A stretch of 64,000 nt of DNA from Peribolospora baueri (GCA_029717555.1 JAMDHS010000106.1:1-64000); one strand, 5' to 3'. Numbered from the stretch's first letter, positions 1 through 11,769 are shown. Program-made: numbers and translations. Notes: generated by a model not told the origin, from the letters alone.

Positions 1-3
1 AAC

Positions 4-4
<1 letters not shown>

Positions 5-46
<42 letters not shown>
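5..46. repeat. 42-nt poly(A) run, intronic poly(T) on the minus strand
   Basis: Uninterrupted run of A at the left edge. Read on the minus strand it is a poly(T) tract downstream of the donor at 136-131 of the MTW1 gene, so it probably forms the pyrimidine tract of that intron. The acceptor would lie outside the window. A homopolymer of this length is also a likely sequencing or assembly weak point. Confidence 0.8.
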
Positions 47-47
<1 letters not shown>

Positions 48-136
48 CACGAGGGTTCATTTGACCGTCGCAAAATAGAAAGTGCAGTCACTCGTCGACA
101 AGGTAGGACCGTGCTTCAGGGAACTAGTCAACTCAC

Positions 137-983
137 CGCCTTTATCTTCTTCTCTACCTCTTCCTCCTCCTTCTCCAGCCTCCTGGTCTCCATCTCCAAC
201 CCGCCCACCTCCCCATCTCCACCGCCACCGAAATCCAGCCCGCGGTGATGCTCTAGAACGATCCCCTTCGCGGCAGCATCGGTGATTCCAAAGACGTTGC
301 GACCAGAAAGACAGAAGAGCTCGAACGTATCGAAGGCGTGGTCGATGGCGTTTTCGAGGAGGGTGAGAATCTGATGAACGCCCTGTGGTGGCATACCAAA
401 AGAGGTAGTGTGAAACCGGTTCATGGAGAAATAAGCTGGAAAATAGACGAACAACGAGTCAGAGTCAATTCAGCCGAGTCGACTTACTGCCTCGGCCTCC
501 AGCTCCTTGCCCGGTCCTAGCTGATCTTTGGCGAAAGACTCGAAAGAGTCTCCGATAGTGTAGAGGTGCTCGTTGGCGGAGTATACAACAGCATCTACGT
601 ATGCTCGAGGATTAAATCCAAAGTGCTACGAAGGCAAGACAAAACGTCAGTGTGATAGAGTCAGCTCAACTTGGGTATTGGACAGCGACCCCCAAGCACG
701 CGACAGCAAATGAACGGGCGGGCGGTTGAGGGCCACCCACCTCAATGAGCAGCTCGAGATGTTTATCCACAGTGTTCGTCGGAGCTGTCCTGTCGGGTTC
801 CTTCCCTTTCTTCTCCTTCTCCTTGTCTTTGTCCTTCTCCTTTTCCTTCGCTTTCACCTTCTCCCTCTCTTTCTTGTCCTGCTCTCTTTCGCACTTGGAG
901 CTCGGTTTATCTGCCCTTGCTTCTTGTGCAGAGGTAGGGGCCGGGTGTGCTGATGAGCGACGGTTGGGACGGGTTGGCGGCAT
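137..983 (-). CDS. MTW1: Mis12/Mtw1 kinetochore subunit (3' end beyond window)
   Basis: Core subunit of the MIND/Mis12 complex, which joins inner centromere chromatin to the Ndc80 complex. Three coding exons are visible: 983-741, 625-488 and 382-137, all phase 0, with GT...AG introns at 740-626 and 487-383. Exon 1 encodes a lysine/glutamate-rich charged stretch ending in HLELLIE. Exon 2 starts HFGFNPRAYVDAVVYSAN, the hallmark Mis12 opening (helix with an FGF/P-x-x-x-x-D-x-V pattern). Exon 3 gives LLENAIDHAFDTFELF and then RNVFGI, matching the family's 'fete-vDknFDkFElY..rNiF.i' segment, followed by an acidic coiled coil. A donor after KKIKA at 136 shows that at least one more exon lies to the left. 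The start was chosen as the Met at 983, since the longer frame upstream lacks conservation. Identification rests on recognised family motifs and is strong. Confidence 0.85.
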
Positions 984-1342
984 GGTACCGGGACGTTTCG
1001 CAGGAGGAAGGCGTCGTAGAAAAAGACCAAGTCGGCGATGAAGCCCTTCTACTCGATGTTCCGACCCTTTCCCGGCCAACCGCTCCACGCCCTCCGCGTC
1101 CACGTCCACAAACGCGTCCAACCCTAACTCGGCCTGCCGTGCACGTGCCACCTCTTTGTCAATGCCGCAGTCGGTTTCTGGGAGTCAGTGCGAGCGGTGA
1201 GCGGTTGAACACTTCAGGGAAGATCCGAAGAAGCAGCAGCTGGACAACTCAGACAACAACTCGACGCTTCCTTCCTGCTATCTGCCACCCCTCCCCCCCT
1301 TTGATCTCCGCTTCCCCCTCTTTCTTTGCCCTAGCTGTCACT
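984..1342. promoter_or_regulatory. Divergent intergenic promoter MTW1/HOM3
   Basis: The 359-bp gap lies between two divergent start codons, so it must hold both promoters. I see pyrimidine-rich stretches just before the HOM3 ATG (1271-1330) and no clear TATA box or other named motif. Nothing else can be called here. Confidence 0.5.
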
Positions 1343-4210
1343 ATGGCTCAACCTGAACGCCCATCCCAACTGCGCGGCCAGCCAGACGACGCGGCCGCCA
1401 GATGGCTCGTCCAGAAGTACGGCGGCACGAGCGTCGGAAAGTTCCTGGACACCATCACGGGAGAGATTGCTCCGTGAGTTTTCTCTTCTGTCCCAAGTTG
1501 TCCTCGCTTCTGCATTTGGTAGCTGCTATCTTGCAATGTGCTGCTACGAGTCGACGAGTTCTTCGGCGGGCTTACTGCCTTCAGCCTCGCAGACGTCATT
1601 CTGCTAACGACTGAGCACGCTTCTGCCCCCGCCCCCTTTTCCTTGCTTCTAGCAACTACCTCTCTCAACACCGTCTCGTTATTGTCTGCTCCGCTCGCTC
1701 CGGGAAGACGAAGGCCCTCGGCACCACCAACCTCCTTCTTCGCGCCGCCTCTGAAGCACTTCGCCCCCCTTCTACTCCTGGCTCCGCTGCCGGTGGTCGC
1801 TCCTCGTCCCTCTCTGGATCCTTCAGCCCATTTGGAAACGGCGGCGGGCGACGGGTTGGATCTACCGCCCATGGCTGGGCAAGCGGCGCTGCTACTCCTC
1901 AAAGGAGAAGGAGCTTGAGTAGGAGCAATAGTTATCTCGGTGGAAGCGGTCGGAACGGCGTCCGAGACCAGAACGGTAGCACTTCTAGTGCAGCAGCCGT
2001 CGCGGTGGCCAAGCTGGAGCAGACCTTTAGCAGGCTACAAATGAGTCCTACTCGAACCCCTGTCCCCGACTCGCCTGTATTGGACTCGAGCGCAAACGCC
2101 TCTCCCGCGTCAGACTCGCCCGCTCCCAACGGCGCTTCCGCTTCCCCTGCCACTTCCTCCATCACTGCAACTCCTACCGCATATCCCACACAAGATTCTG
2201 AAGAGGTGCCGATAGGCTTCGACGCAACGATCGACAAGATTTTAGAAGATCACCTCGAGGCGGCTCGCAGCGCAGTCAAGGGCGGGGGGGAGATTTTGGA
2301 AACGTTGGAGGAGGAACTTTATGAGGATTGTGAAAGGTTGAGAGATTTCTTGACTGCTACGCAGGTGAGTGGAGCGACTCATTGTATCGTCAGTGGGTTG
2401 GAAGCATCAGTAGAAAGGGAAGGCTCGCTTCACTGACCGAATCAGTGGACACGCCTTTCGGGAGCGTCGTGCTGAGCCGTTCTTGTTGACTATGTGGCCA
2501 TCTGCGTATATCTGTACCTCAACCTCAGATCATCGACGAAATTTCTCCTCGCTCGAAGGACCTCATCATCGGCGTAGGAGAAAAGTTGAGCTGTAGGGTC
2601 GTTACCGCCGCTTTGAGGGATCGGGTAAGTTGCATCGTCGTTGTGGGATATGTCTCAACTTATTTTCCTTTCAGACCGTCCATACTGATCTATCCATACT
2701 TCTTCTTCTGTTTCCTCCGTTCATCTTCGTTTCCCTTTATGCGCGTGGCAGGGCATCGACGCAGAACTGGTAACGCTGGAGGACATCGTCCAGCGCGCCC
2801 TTGCAGACGATGATGCGGACGCTAGCACAGGGGCTGGCAGTGGCCGAGACGACCCAGATATTCCGACGTTGGACCAAGCGTTCTATGCCAAGCTTGCTCA
2901 CGCTCTTGGAGATAGGCTCAGAGAGACCAAAGGCGTACCTGTCGTCACCGGTGAGCGGGTCACTTGTCTTCTTCACTTCCTCCGATATAAGACTCGTCCG
3001 GATCGCGTTGCTCAACCGTTGCCATCCTTGCATGTGCGCATATGATCCTGAAAGGATATTTCGGTGTTGTCCCCGGCTCGCTGCTCGCCCAGATTGGACG
3101 GGGTTACACGGATCTTTGTGCAGCTTTGTGTGCGGTGGGCCTAGACGCGGAAGAGCTGCAAGTATGGAAGGAGGTGGACGGTATCTTTACGGCGGACCCT
3201 CGCAAGGTGCCCACGGCGCGGTTGATCCCCATGATCACGCCGGACGAAGCCGCCGAGCTCACCTACTACGGAAGCGAGGTCATACATCCGTTCACGATGG
3301 AGCAGGTCATCAACGCACACATCCCTATTAGGATAAAAAATGTGGAGAACCCATCGGGCGGCGGTACGGTCATCTTCCCTGACGAAGGTGAGGCAGCGGT
3401 TGGTGGTGACGGAGGGGCGGTACCAAGCATTCCAGTGCCGTGGGGTGTATTCCAACTGTCGTCAGGCGCGGGCGGTGCCGGGTCGACGAACGTCGGAGCG
3501 CTACGCACTTCAGATAGACGCTATCCGACGGCGGTGACGATCAAGGACAATATTCTCATCCTCTCCGTGCTCTCCAACCGAAAGACCATCTCCCACGGCT
3601 TTTTCGCGCGCATATTCGGATGTCTCGACCGACACGGCGTCGTCGTTGATTTGATCTCCACCAGCGAGGTGTACGTCAGCATGGCCATTGATGCTGGCAT
3701 CGGAAGGCGCACGCTGGATAGGGTCGTGACGGAACTGAAAAAGATTGGTACGGTGAGTCTGTATGTCCATCGGCAGTGAAGGAGCCATCTCGGGGCGATT
3801 TGCTCACTCAGCCCACACTGTGTCCTCGCTGTCTATCGCCGCCAGGTCTCACTATCCCGCAACATGGCCATTCTCTCCCTGGTCGGCAAGGACATGAAGA
3901 ATATGGTCGGCATAGCCGGCAAGATGTTCAGCACCTTGGCCGACGGCAACGTGAACATCGAGATGATCAGCCAGGGAGCTTCGGAGATCAACATCTCGTG
4001 CGTGATCCATGAAGCTTCGAGCGCCAAGGCGCTCAACCTCATTCATTATAGCTTGTTGAAGGAGGAGGAGAGGCCAGGTGGGGCGCATTTCGGTCGTGAG
4101 TTTGAGACGCCTTTTTTCTTCCAGTTCACGTCCGCTTCGCCGACTCATGTTCTTGTTTCCGTTGTTATCGCGTCGTGGAACCTACTTGCCTCTCAGGATC
4201 ATTTTTCTGA
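1343..4210 (+). CDS. HOM3: Aspartokinase
   Basis: First enzyme of the aspartate pathway (Asp + ATP to aspartyl-4-phosphate), leading to Thr, Met and homoserine. Seven exons: 1343-1473, 1653-2364, 2529-2624, 2752-2950, 3055-3752, 3846-4095, 4197-4210. They sum to 2,100 nt, or 699 aa. Seen: the kinase signature KYGGTSVGKF near residue 28, VIVCSARSGKTKALGTTN near 55, IIGVGEKLS, VPGSLLAQIGRGYTDL, and VWKEVDGIFTADPRKV near the substrate site. Two ACT domains follow (NILILSVLSN..., then MAILSLVGKDMKNMVGIAGK...INISCVI), the usual feedback-inhibition module for threonine. A low-complexity Ser/Pro/Gly insertion of roughly 110-130 residues sits in the kinase domain after the ARSGKTK segment, making it longer than the roughly 530-aa yeast enzyme. 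The last exon is only 14 nt and ends ...GRSFF. Exon 5 uses a weak AAAG acceptor. Confidence 0.93.
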
Positions 4211-5174
4211 TCGGCTCGCCCCGCGCCGGGTCGGAAGCACCGCGCGCGCTCCGTTCTACTTGGGACATGTCTCCTTTTGCCGCCCTAGAACACGAGGAGT
4301 TGCAACCGCACTTGCTCACTATCCTTCGCCCTTTCACGGTAGATGTCGTCTTTCCGACTGCGTTCTCTCTCGGACTCTCTCGTCCTCCCGTTTCATGTAT
4401 CTTGCGTAGATGTGTCGTGAACCTGGATGATTCGTTTCGCCCGGCGCACTCTTGCGCCGATCATTCACGCTCCTTGCCGCAAAGAAAGAGGAAGACGGAC
4501 GACAGAGACGGACAGACGAACGCTTTGGAACACGTGTTATATTCTCCACTCCCGAGTCCGGCACTCGTCCCTGTTGCCCGTCCTCAAACGTCGTCGAATA
4601 ACCCCCGGGAGCACGGACGGATTGGAGAAGAAATCGCTGCAGCGGGTGTGAGAACGAAGGACGATTGCACCTCGCAATGTTGGACACGATCGACCCTGCT
4701 CCGGCATTACAAGCACCAGCTCGACGCGGACGCGGACGGGACGACACTCTGCTCTATCCCTCGAGGACTGGATGGTGGTCTGGAGCGCATTGAGCTTACG
4801 TCCAAGAGGGCCCCTTCCGGAGAGAGAGACCATGACCCCCCCCCCCTTGATGGTCGATCCAGCCTGAGGGGAGGCAAGAAGTGCGCAAACGAGGCAGGCG
4901 ATAGCGGGGCAAGTCGGGGAGACGGGAGTCTGCTGCTCTAGCTTGTCAGGCTTGAATGGTCTGGATACGCCAGAGGTCATCTCCATCTGGGAGATAGTCA
5001 CGCAGAGGATCAGGATCCAACTCTACCTGGGACAGGCGGGCCATTGACCGGAGCTGGGGCGGATCCGTCATGGATCTGTTGATTCGCCGCCTGCACCACC
5101 TGCTCGCCCAGCATCGAAGGACCTGCGCCGGCCAATTCCGTCCGGGCAGACCGACGAATTTTGAATCCTTCTTG
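4211..5174. other. Convergent intergenic region, no gene seen
   Basis: This 964-bp stretch lies between the 3' ends of HOM3 and NTA1. Open frames cross it, but they have no recognisable protein motifs and no splice support. The left part of the NTA1 mRNA (3' UTR or an unrecognised last exon between about 4946 and 5170) may lie here. Confidence 0.5.
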
Positions 5175-6939
5175 TCATCCTGACGCGCATGTTCGTCCTC
5201 CATCTATCCGACGTCTTGGCAATGGAACTTGCACATGCAATAACCCTTGTGTGGTTCGTCGAAGGCAACCCAGCAGATCGGGAGGGTGACCTGGCCTTAG
5301 GTGGAGAGCTGCCGATGTGCCTGCGAACGTCGATCCTGACGGTGTTGCACGGGCGTATACGGGTGGAGGCGAAGTGAGGCAGTCTACCGATCCAACCGTG
5401 TTTCCCTCCGGGCTGCTCACCTCGCTCCGTGCCTGTTCTATTGGCGGCGACAAAGACCATCGACCTCTGTCGCTCATCCCTTTCAACCGACTCCGTCCTT
5501 CGCCACCCCTCCGTCCTGCCGGCCGTCCCCATCGTCCGCGCCCATTCCGCTTCCGTGACTTGGCCGCTCTCATGGAGCAATCGCAGACGTTCCGCACGCT
5601 CCCCCTCGTCCTCCCACAGCGGACGACACCGCTGAGCCCAATAATTGAGCGTCGACCAGCTGTATAATGATCGGGCCTCTTTGTCGCCCGAGGGCCCGAC
5701 GCCTGCGTCGTCGTCGTCGTCGTCTTCACTCGAAGCACCCTCCTTTTCGTCTGCCTGTCGGTCGGATCCATCGGAAGAGGAGTCGAAAGCTTGATGGGGA
5801 ATGTCCTTGACACTAGCGTTCCACGCCATGGGCATGAGGAGCATATCGACCTTCCGATCGCGGCAAAACGTCGCCAGCTCGTAGAGGGAGAAGCGCGCCG
5901 TAAAGTTGTAAGCTGGACGACCGACGGATGAGCATGGACGGGAACAGGGAGGGGAACGAGACGACCGTACCGTCAGCACGACTCTCGTTCCGCGTTCCCT
6001 TTTTGCGCGGATCTTCTGGTGTGAAAAATTACGCACGGTTCAAGTCCATGCAGATGGCGACGCAGATCTGTCCTGGCCGTCATTGCAAAGGAAAGCAGGG
6101 TCTGAGATCGGGGAAGAAAGCGGGGTATCGCAAGGCGAGCATAACGAGCCTCCTCACCCGTCCCAAGATGGGAAGATCGACGACCTCAAAACCGCGGCCT
6201 TCACTCGCCCATCGCACGTCGTCTTGGAAGAGGAAACGCTTGCGAAAGACGTGGAGGAGCGTGCCAGAAGGCGATACCAGCAAGGCCGAGTTGTAGGCCC
6301 TCTCTTCAGCGGCTGCACCGCGAGAGGGCGTGAAAGAGGAGGCCTCGGGAAAGCCGGCGATGACGTAGCATCGCAGGCGAGTAGCGAGTCTGGCAGAAAG
6401 AGAATACGTCGGGGAAGGGTCCCGAGCGGGCTCGTCGCTGCTCAGACTCGAAGAGACACCTTGGCGCGTTTGGGACGTCTGCAAAGGCGGAGAAGACACG
6501 GGCGGAGGTCGCTCCAGGAAGCGCGAGATCTCGGCCGAGTCCTGAAATACGTAACCTGGGCCGAAGAAAAGCGGGGCAGGGCCAGAAGGAAGGAGGCGAT
6601 GTGCGCATTGTCAAGGCTGGGGCAAGTCGACCGACGACCCCCTTCTCGATCGTGAGCGGAGGTGTCGTCTCACCCGTCAAAGCTAGCTCCGGAAGGACCA
6701 AGACGTCGAGGGTGCCGGGCAGAAGACTGTATTGTATGTCCAACGAAAAGCGGACGCAATTAGCCAAAGCCAACGTTCGCTGAGCTTTCTTTCGCTCGCT
6801 CGGTCTTGTCTTTTCCATCTACTTTATCCCATCCGGGAACTGACCTTTGGCAGATCCGCTCTATCTTGTCCGCATTCTTCTCCACCATTCCCCATCGCGG
6901 GGCGATCTGGACCGTCGCTATCCTCACTCTCGCTGCCAT
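5175..6939 (-). CDS. NTA1: Protein N-terminal asparagine/glutamine amidase (nitrilase fold)
   Basis: Deamidates N-terminal Asn/Gln to Asp/Glu in the Arg/N-degron pathway. Exons: 6939-6845, 6726-6674, 6555-6158, 6067-6037, 5912-5421, 5335-5175, which sum to 1,230 nt (409 aa; the yeast protein has 457). Seen: opening strand VRIATVQIAP; DVLVLPELALTGY with the catalytic Glu; KRFLFQDD with the catalytic Lys after FR; ICVAICMDLNPYNFTA with the catalytic Cys, and the Asn-Pro-Tyr context typical of NTA1 rather than other nitrilases; then ELATFC..., MLLMPMAW and VFVAANRTGTE...TFAGTS. The reading frame passes through a 31-nt exon that carries the catalytic Cys. An in-frame Met 12 codons upstream (6975) is an alternative start; 6939 places the Met right before the first strand. 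The C-terminus is uncertain because a further intron could lead to a stop near 4946. An Asp/Glu-rich insertion (EGASSEDDDDDD) lies after the Cys exon. Confidence 0.85.
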
Positions 6940-7764
6940 GCTTGCCTGCTGCCGTCTGAGCGCCGTCCTGAACATTCGCTCATTCCACGGGTGAGAGAGG
7001 CCAAGCTAGGCAAGTGGCTGCCGTCGGCGTCCTTGTCTTTCTCTTGTCGGTCCTTCGCTTCGGTCCCGTGACTACGTGTGCCGCCGCGGTCGGTCGATCG
7101 CTAGCGGCCCGGAGATCATTGATCGGTGCGGAATAGAACACGGACGTGGTGGAGGGTGGAGGAGGGGAGGATGACGGGTGCAAAGGGCCGTGGTGCTCCG
7201 CATCCGGCAGGAAGTGCTATCGGAAGCGTCTTTCTGTCTCTACCTCTGGACTTACGCGCCACGGCCCATGCGGAGAACGAACGAACGACATCCATTCGAC
7301 TCGCATTCTCATTCGCATTCGCCTTCGTCTTCGCAGGCACATATGCGCTTGCATACACCTCGCCGAGGACACACGGGCTGCAGCAGATGCGTCAGCTGGT
7401 CTTACGCCCGGGATCAGTTCGGCTGTCCGGACCGCCGACCGCCGGGTAACCTTGGCCAATAACTTCCGGTCGTACGTGGGCGGCAGCAGCGACATGGGTA
7501 GGCAAATAACGACGACTCGTTTGCGTTGGCGGCGGGGAAGAGAGAGAAAAAGAGACGGCGTGAGGACGACGAGACTGACTAGCTAGCTCACTAGTCGGCA
7601 ACCTGACCGACCGACACACAGACAGCACCGCAGGCAGCTGGCTGATATAAAACGCAGCTTGGGTTCGGCTCGGCCAGTTGCGTCGCTCGAGCGTCCTTCG
7701 CCTGTCTTTCGTGGGTGCCCCGCCTCCTTCCTTCCCTACGCAGCACGAAACGGACGAATCGAAG
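6940..7764. promoter_or_regulatory. Divergent promoter NTA1/GH1 beta-glucosidase
   Basis: Intergenic region of 825 bp between divergent starts. A TATAAAA box lies at 7646-7652, about 115 bp before the glucosidase ATG and in the right orientation for it. A short GAACGAACGA repeat lies near 7276. No comparable TATA box was seen for NTA1. Confidence 0.5.
7646..7652 (+). promoter_or_regulatory. TATA box of the GH1 gene
   Basis: TATAAAA on the plus strand, 113 bp upstream of the ATG at 7765, with no other TATA match nearer to the start. Spacing is compatible with a short 5' UTR. Confidence 0.5.
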
Positions 7765-10700
7765 ATGCGCCTCCTCGACCAGACTTCCTCCCTCGCCTTG
7801 CTGGCGGCGACCGGCCTGTCCGCCTCTCATCTCGCCGCTGCCCTGCCCTCATCTCCTTCCGACGCCGAGCTAGAGTACCAGGCCGGTCCGGCGACCAACA
7901 GGGGCGTCTTTGATCAACTCGACATCGCCGCGCTCCAAGCGCGCTCCGACGACGACGAGTACGGACTGGCCCCCGTTCGCAGGCAGCTTGTCGCTGCGCG
8001 CAATGGCACGGGCAATGCAAACTACACCCAGGCCGACTTGGACGCGCTGTGGGCCAACGTGAGTGGATCGTCTACGCCGTTCGCTGCGGGCAGCGTAGGG
8101 CGCAGCAAACGGAGGTCTTTCATTTCATGGTCCTAACTCCTCCTTCCATTCTTCCTTTTTCCCACCTCCATGATCAGGTCGAGAAGACTCGCCCGGTAGA
8201 GTATTCTCCCATCAACACCACCCGTCCGGCGCCGTCCCACATCGACATCCCGGTCGACCCCTTCACCCTCCAGAGCGAGGCGGATTACTACTCGCCCACC
8301 GACAAGACCTCCGGTCTTCGCTTCCCGCCTGGTTTCATTTACGGCGTGGCGAGCGCCGCTCCTCAGGTTGAAGGCGCCACTAAGGGTGAGTGCTGGGGAG
8401 AAGGAAGGATGCGCGTTATGGCATTTCGTTGACGGCTGTTTACTCCTCATTCCCACTCAACTCGCCTTGTAGATGATGGCAAGGGGTGAGCGAGCGCAGC
8501 GACCCGCACTTGTCCATCCGGACCTCCTTTCAGCCGTTCATTCTTGTCCATCTTTCCTTCGTTCCAGACCGAACACATGGGACTGGTGCGCGCACCGCGT
8601 TCCCAACTGCAGTGAGTAGACATCCTTTATCATCCTCAACATGCCTTTCCATTCACACCGCCGACGCTCTTTCCTCCCAGTCGCCGAAAACTTCACGCTT
8701 GATATCGCCGATAACCAGGTGAGCAGCGGGGGGAGTCCCTTTCCATCGCGGCGAGGCTGTACACGACTTTCTGACAAGGATGCTTTGATCACCTCCAGTA
8801 TTACCTCTACAAGCAAGACATTGTACTGTGTCGTGAAAGCCGCCTCCTTGTGCCGTTCGATGGTGACAGAATAGACGCATTGACGCCTCCCTACGCGTTC
8901 GCAGGCTCGGATTGCGGCGATGGGCATCAACGCGTACAGCTTCAGCATTGCCTGGACCCGAATTTACCCCTTCGGAAACGGTGAGATGAATCTTACTGTT
9001 TTCTTTTCTGACATTTCTGAACAAGGCGTATGCGGGTCCAAGCAAGGCTGTGGTGCGTCCGAGATTCCGAACGAGTGCTCGACGCTAATCCCTTCTGTCC
9101 GCGTCGTTGTGCAGGTCCTGTGAACGAGAAAGGCCTCGAGCATTACGATGCCGTTATCGACGAGGTCATCAAAGCCGGCCTTACGCCCATCGTCACCCTC
9201 TTCCATTGTACGTCGTATCCGATTCTCTCGGTTCCACCCTTTGCACGACCGCTAATATCATTTCCTTCTTATTACCCTAGGGGACACGCCGCTCAACATT
9301 GAGCTCACTTACGGCTCCTTCCGCAGTCCGGAAGTGGTCAACGACTTTGCGACGTATGCCAAGACCGTCTTTGAGAGGTACGGCAATAAGGTCAAGCGTG
9401 AGTGGTGACCAAGAAGGCGATGTGGACGTTAGGATCGCCTTGTGATTTCCATTCTAATTTGCCTCTCCTTCCCATGATGTCGCAGACTGGATAACGTTCA
9501 ACGAGGTGAGCTCTTCCCGTCATCTCCATTTGGACCTGGCGTTCATATGGGCTCATGACGCCTTTCCCTTTACTCTTAAACCCCCCCCCCCCCTCGGCCA
9601 TCAGCCCAACGTCTACTGCAGCGACTACTCCAAGACCGTGCCCCTTAACATCACCAACCCCACGGGCCTGAACGACACGCAGTCGAGGTTCCACTGCTCC
9701 TACTACCTGCTCAAGTCCCACGGCACTGCCGTCAAGATTTACCGTGACTTGGTTGCAAGCGGCAAGATTGCAAAGGGTGAAGTGCGTTGAACTTATTTCC
9801 TTGTCGGTCATCTCCTCTTAGGGTATGCGATGCCGAACTCGTTTTCTCCTGTCCACTTCTACTTCTGCGACGCAGGTTGGTTTCAAGAACGACGACAGCC
9901 TTCCTATTCCTGTGAGCTGGCCTCCATCTGGTCACCTGGCCCTCACCTTAATCCAGTATTGCCTTTTTAGTCACTCACCTCGTCCGTGCTCTTGGACCGT
10001 GCCTTGCGCGTAGTACCGCCCCGGCAACAAGGACGACCTCGAAGTGTGCGCCCGCCACGAGGCCTTTGCCATCGGTCTCTTTGCGGAACCCGTCTACGGG
10101 TCCGGGGACTGGCCGCAGATCGTCAAGGACACCATCCCGGCCAATGCTCTGCCTGCGTTCACCGAAGAGGACAAGCAGTTGATCAAGGGTGAGTTGACTT
10201 AGCAGACCTGCAAGACGACACTGTCAGTTGACGACGGCTTTCGTTCGATCCTTGTTTACTATACTCCTTTACGCAGGTTCGGCTGAGTGAGCGCTGATAC
10301 TGCGGACAGCTCTTCATGGAGAGTCATCGTGTCGCACCAACTGACACACCAGTTCCTTTCTTTCTACTTTCGCATTTTAAACAGCTTCTTTGCCATCGAC
10401 ATGTGAGACGCCGTGCACCTCACTTCCACTCGCCCGTCTGCCGATAGGAAAGACTGACTGATCTCTGACGAAATCGTCGCAGGTACGACACGAGAATCGC
10501 CAAGGCCGTCGAGAACGTCACGATTGCCGAATGCGCCGCCGATCCTAATAACGTCGCCTGGTTAGTTTTCCCTTTTTTTTCTCGTTTGGTCTTTGTGTGT
10601 GAGCTCTGCTTATAAGTTGACGTTTCCGGCTGCGAAATTCAGGCCGGTTTGCCAGGATCAGTCGGACCCTAAGTACAGCACTACGCGTGCCGACGGCTGG

Positions 10701-11769
10701 ACACTCGGCGAGCTGGCGGACCCCAAGGCCGCCTGGCTCTACAACTGTATGTTTCATGCTGGACTGAGGGAACCCTGGACAGGAACCAGCAGTCTTCTCA
10801 CTTTCTCTCCCATTTGCCTTCCTGCTCGTCCTTTTTTGCTTAGCCGCTGGGTGAGTCGCCGTCGTGTGTCAGACCCTCTCAATGACACGACTGACATGCG
10901 CTGACACTCTTTGCTCCCCGGACCTCGGCGCAGTTGGAACCGCGGGTTCTTGAAGTATCTCCACAAGACGTACCCGAGTCCCAAGATTTACGTGAGTCAC
11001 GCGAACCCCGTAGGGTTCCTGGTCCGTTTTATTGTCATAGCGGCGTTCGTACTAATCCTCCGCGCCCTTTTTTTGTTTTGGCAGGTCTCCGAGTTTGGTT
11101 TCGCCGAGCCCTACGAGAACAACAAGACCGAGCTCTTCCAGATCACTCAGGACAACGCTCGGTGAGATTCTTCCTTAACTCCCTTTTCTCGGCAACTGAC
11201 ACGTCAGGCTCACGCGCGGATAACATATATTTTACGCCCTTATCAGTGCCAGGTATTTCACTGACTCGCTCAGCGAGATCCTCCTCGCTTATCACGAGGA
11301 CGAATTGCCGATGGCCGGGTGAGAAATTCTCTCTTCTTTCCCGTCAGCTGTGGACGTCTGCTCCTTCCTCGGTCGATCATTTCTGACGTCTTGGGTCGCC
11401 GTTTCGCTCCCTCCTGCAGCGTCATCGCTTGGTCGCTTGTCGACAACTTCGAATGGTACCTCGGTCTCAGCCTCCGCTTTGGACTGCAGTACGGTAAGCT
11501 ATCCGACTTGCTGTCGTCATATCCCTCTCTCAAGTCCGCAGCAAACTGACCCTCGCGTGCCCGTTGGACACATGCATTACCTTATGATTTCCAGTCAACT
11601 ACACGGACACCGAGTGAGCAGCAGCTTTTTTTTCTGTTCTGCGACGCTTTAGGGATTCGTCACCAAACCCCTTGCCTCACTCTTGCATTTCTACAGGAAC
11701 CTGCCTCGCTACTACAAGCGCTCCTTCTTCGCCGTGCGAGATTTCGCCAAGAAGCATCTGTCCAGCTGA
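7765..11769 (+). CDS. Secreted GH1 beta-glucosidase, 24 exons
   Basis: Family 1 glycoside hydrolase, predicted to release glucose from beta-glucosides outside the cell. An N-terminal hydrophobic segment (LALLAATGLSASHLAAA) fits a signal peptide, followed by a roughly 120-residue linker. GH1 landmarks: FPPGFIYGVASAAPQVEGA, NTWDWCAHRV, AAMGINAYSFSIAWTRIYP, LFHWDTPL, HWITFNEPN (acid/base Glu), IDMYDTRI, YVSEFGFAEP where the nucleophile motif (usually TENG) is expected, and IAWSLVDNFEW. My 24 exons sum to 1,905 nt (634 aa) in one frame. Very small exons: 8473-8485 (13 nt), 10277-10286 (10 nt), 10385-10402 (18 nt), 10844-10850 (7 nt), 11595-11613 (19 nt); the last exon is 11697-11769. Several N-x-S/T sites (NGTG, NYTQ, NITN, NDTQ) fit a secreted glycoprotein. 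SEFG instead of TENG makes exact substrate and activity uncertain. Confidence 0.9.

Noticed and set aside
5-56. Poly(A) run followed by GCACGAG, resembling a cDNA-library adapter or a retrocopy tail
   Set aside because: The run fits as the pyrimidine tract of the MTW1 intron on the minus strand, and the coding exons next to it keep introns, so it is genomic. The seven-base adapter match is probably chance.
4078-4941. 287-codon plus-strand open frame over the end of HOM3
   Set aside because: It overlaps the ACT domain in another frame, has no motif, and reflects low stop frequency in GC-rich DNA.
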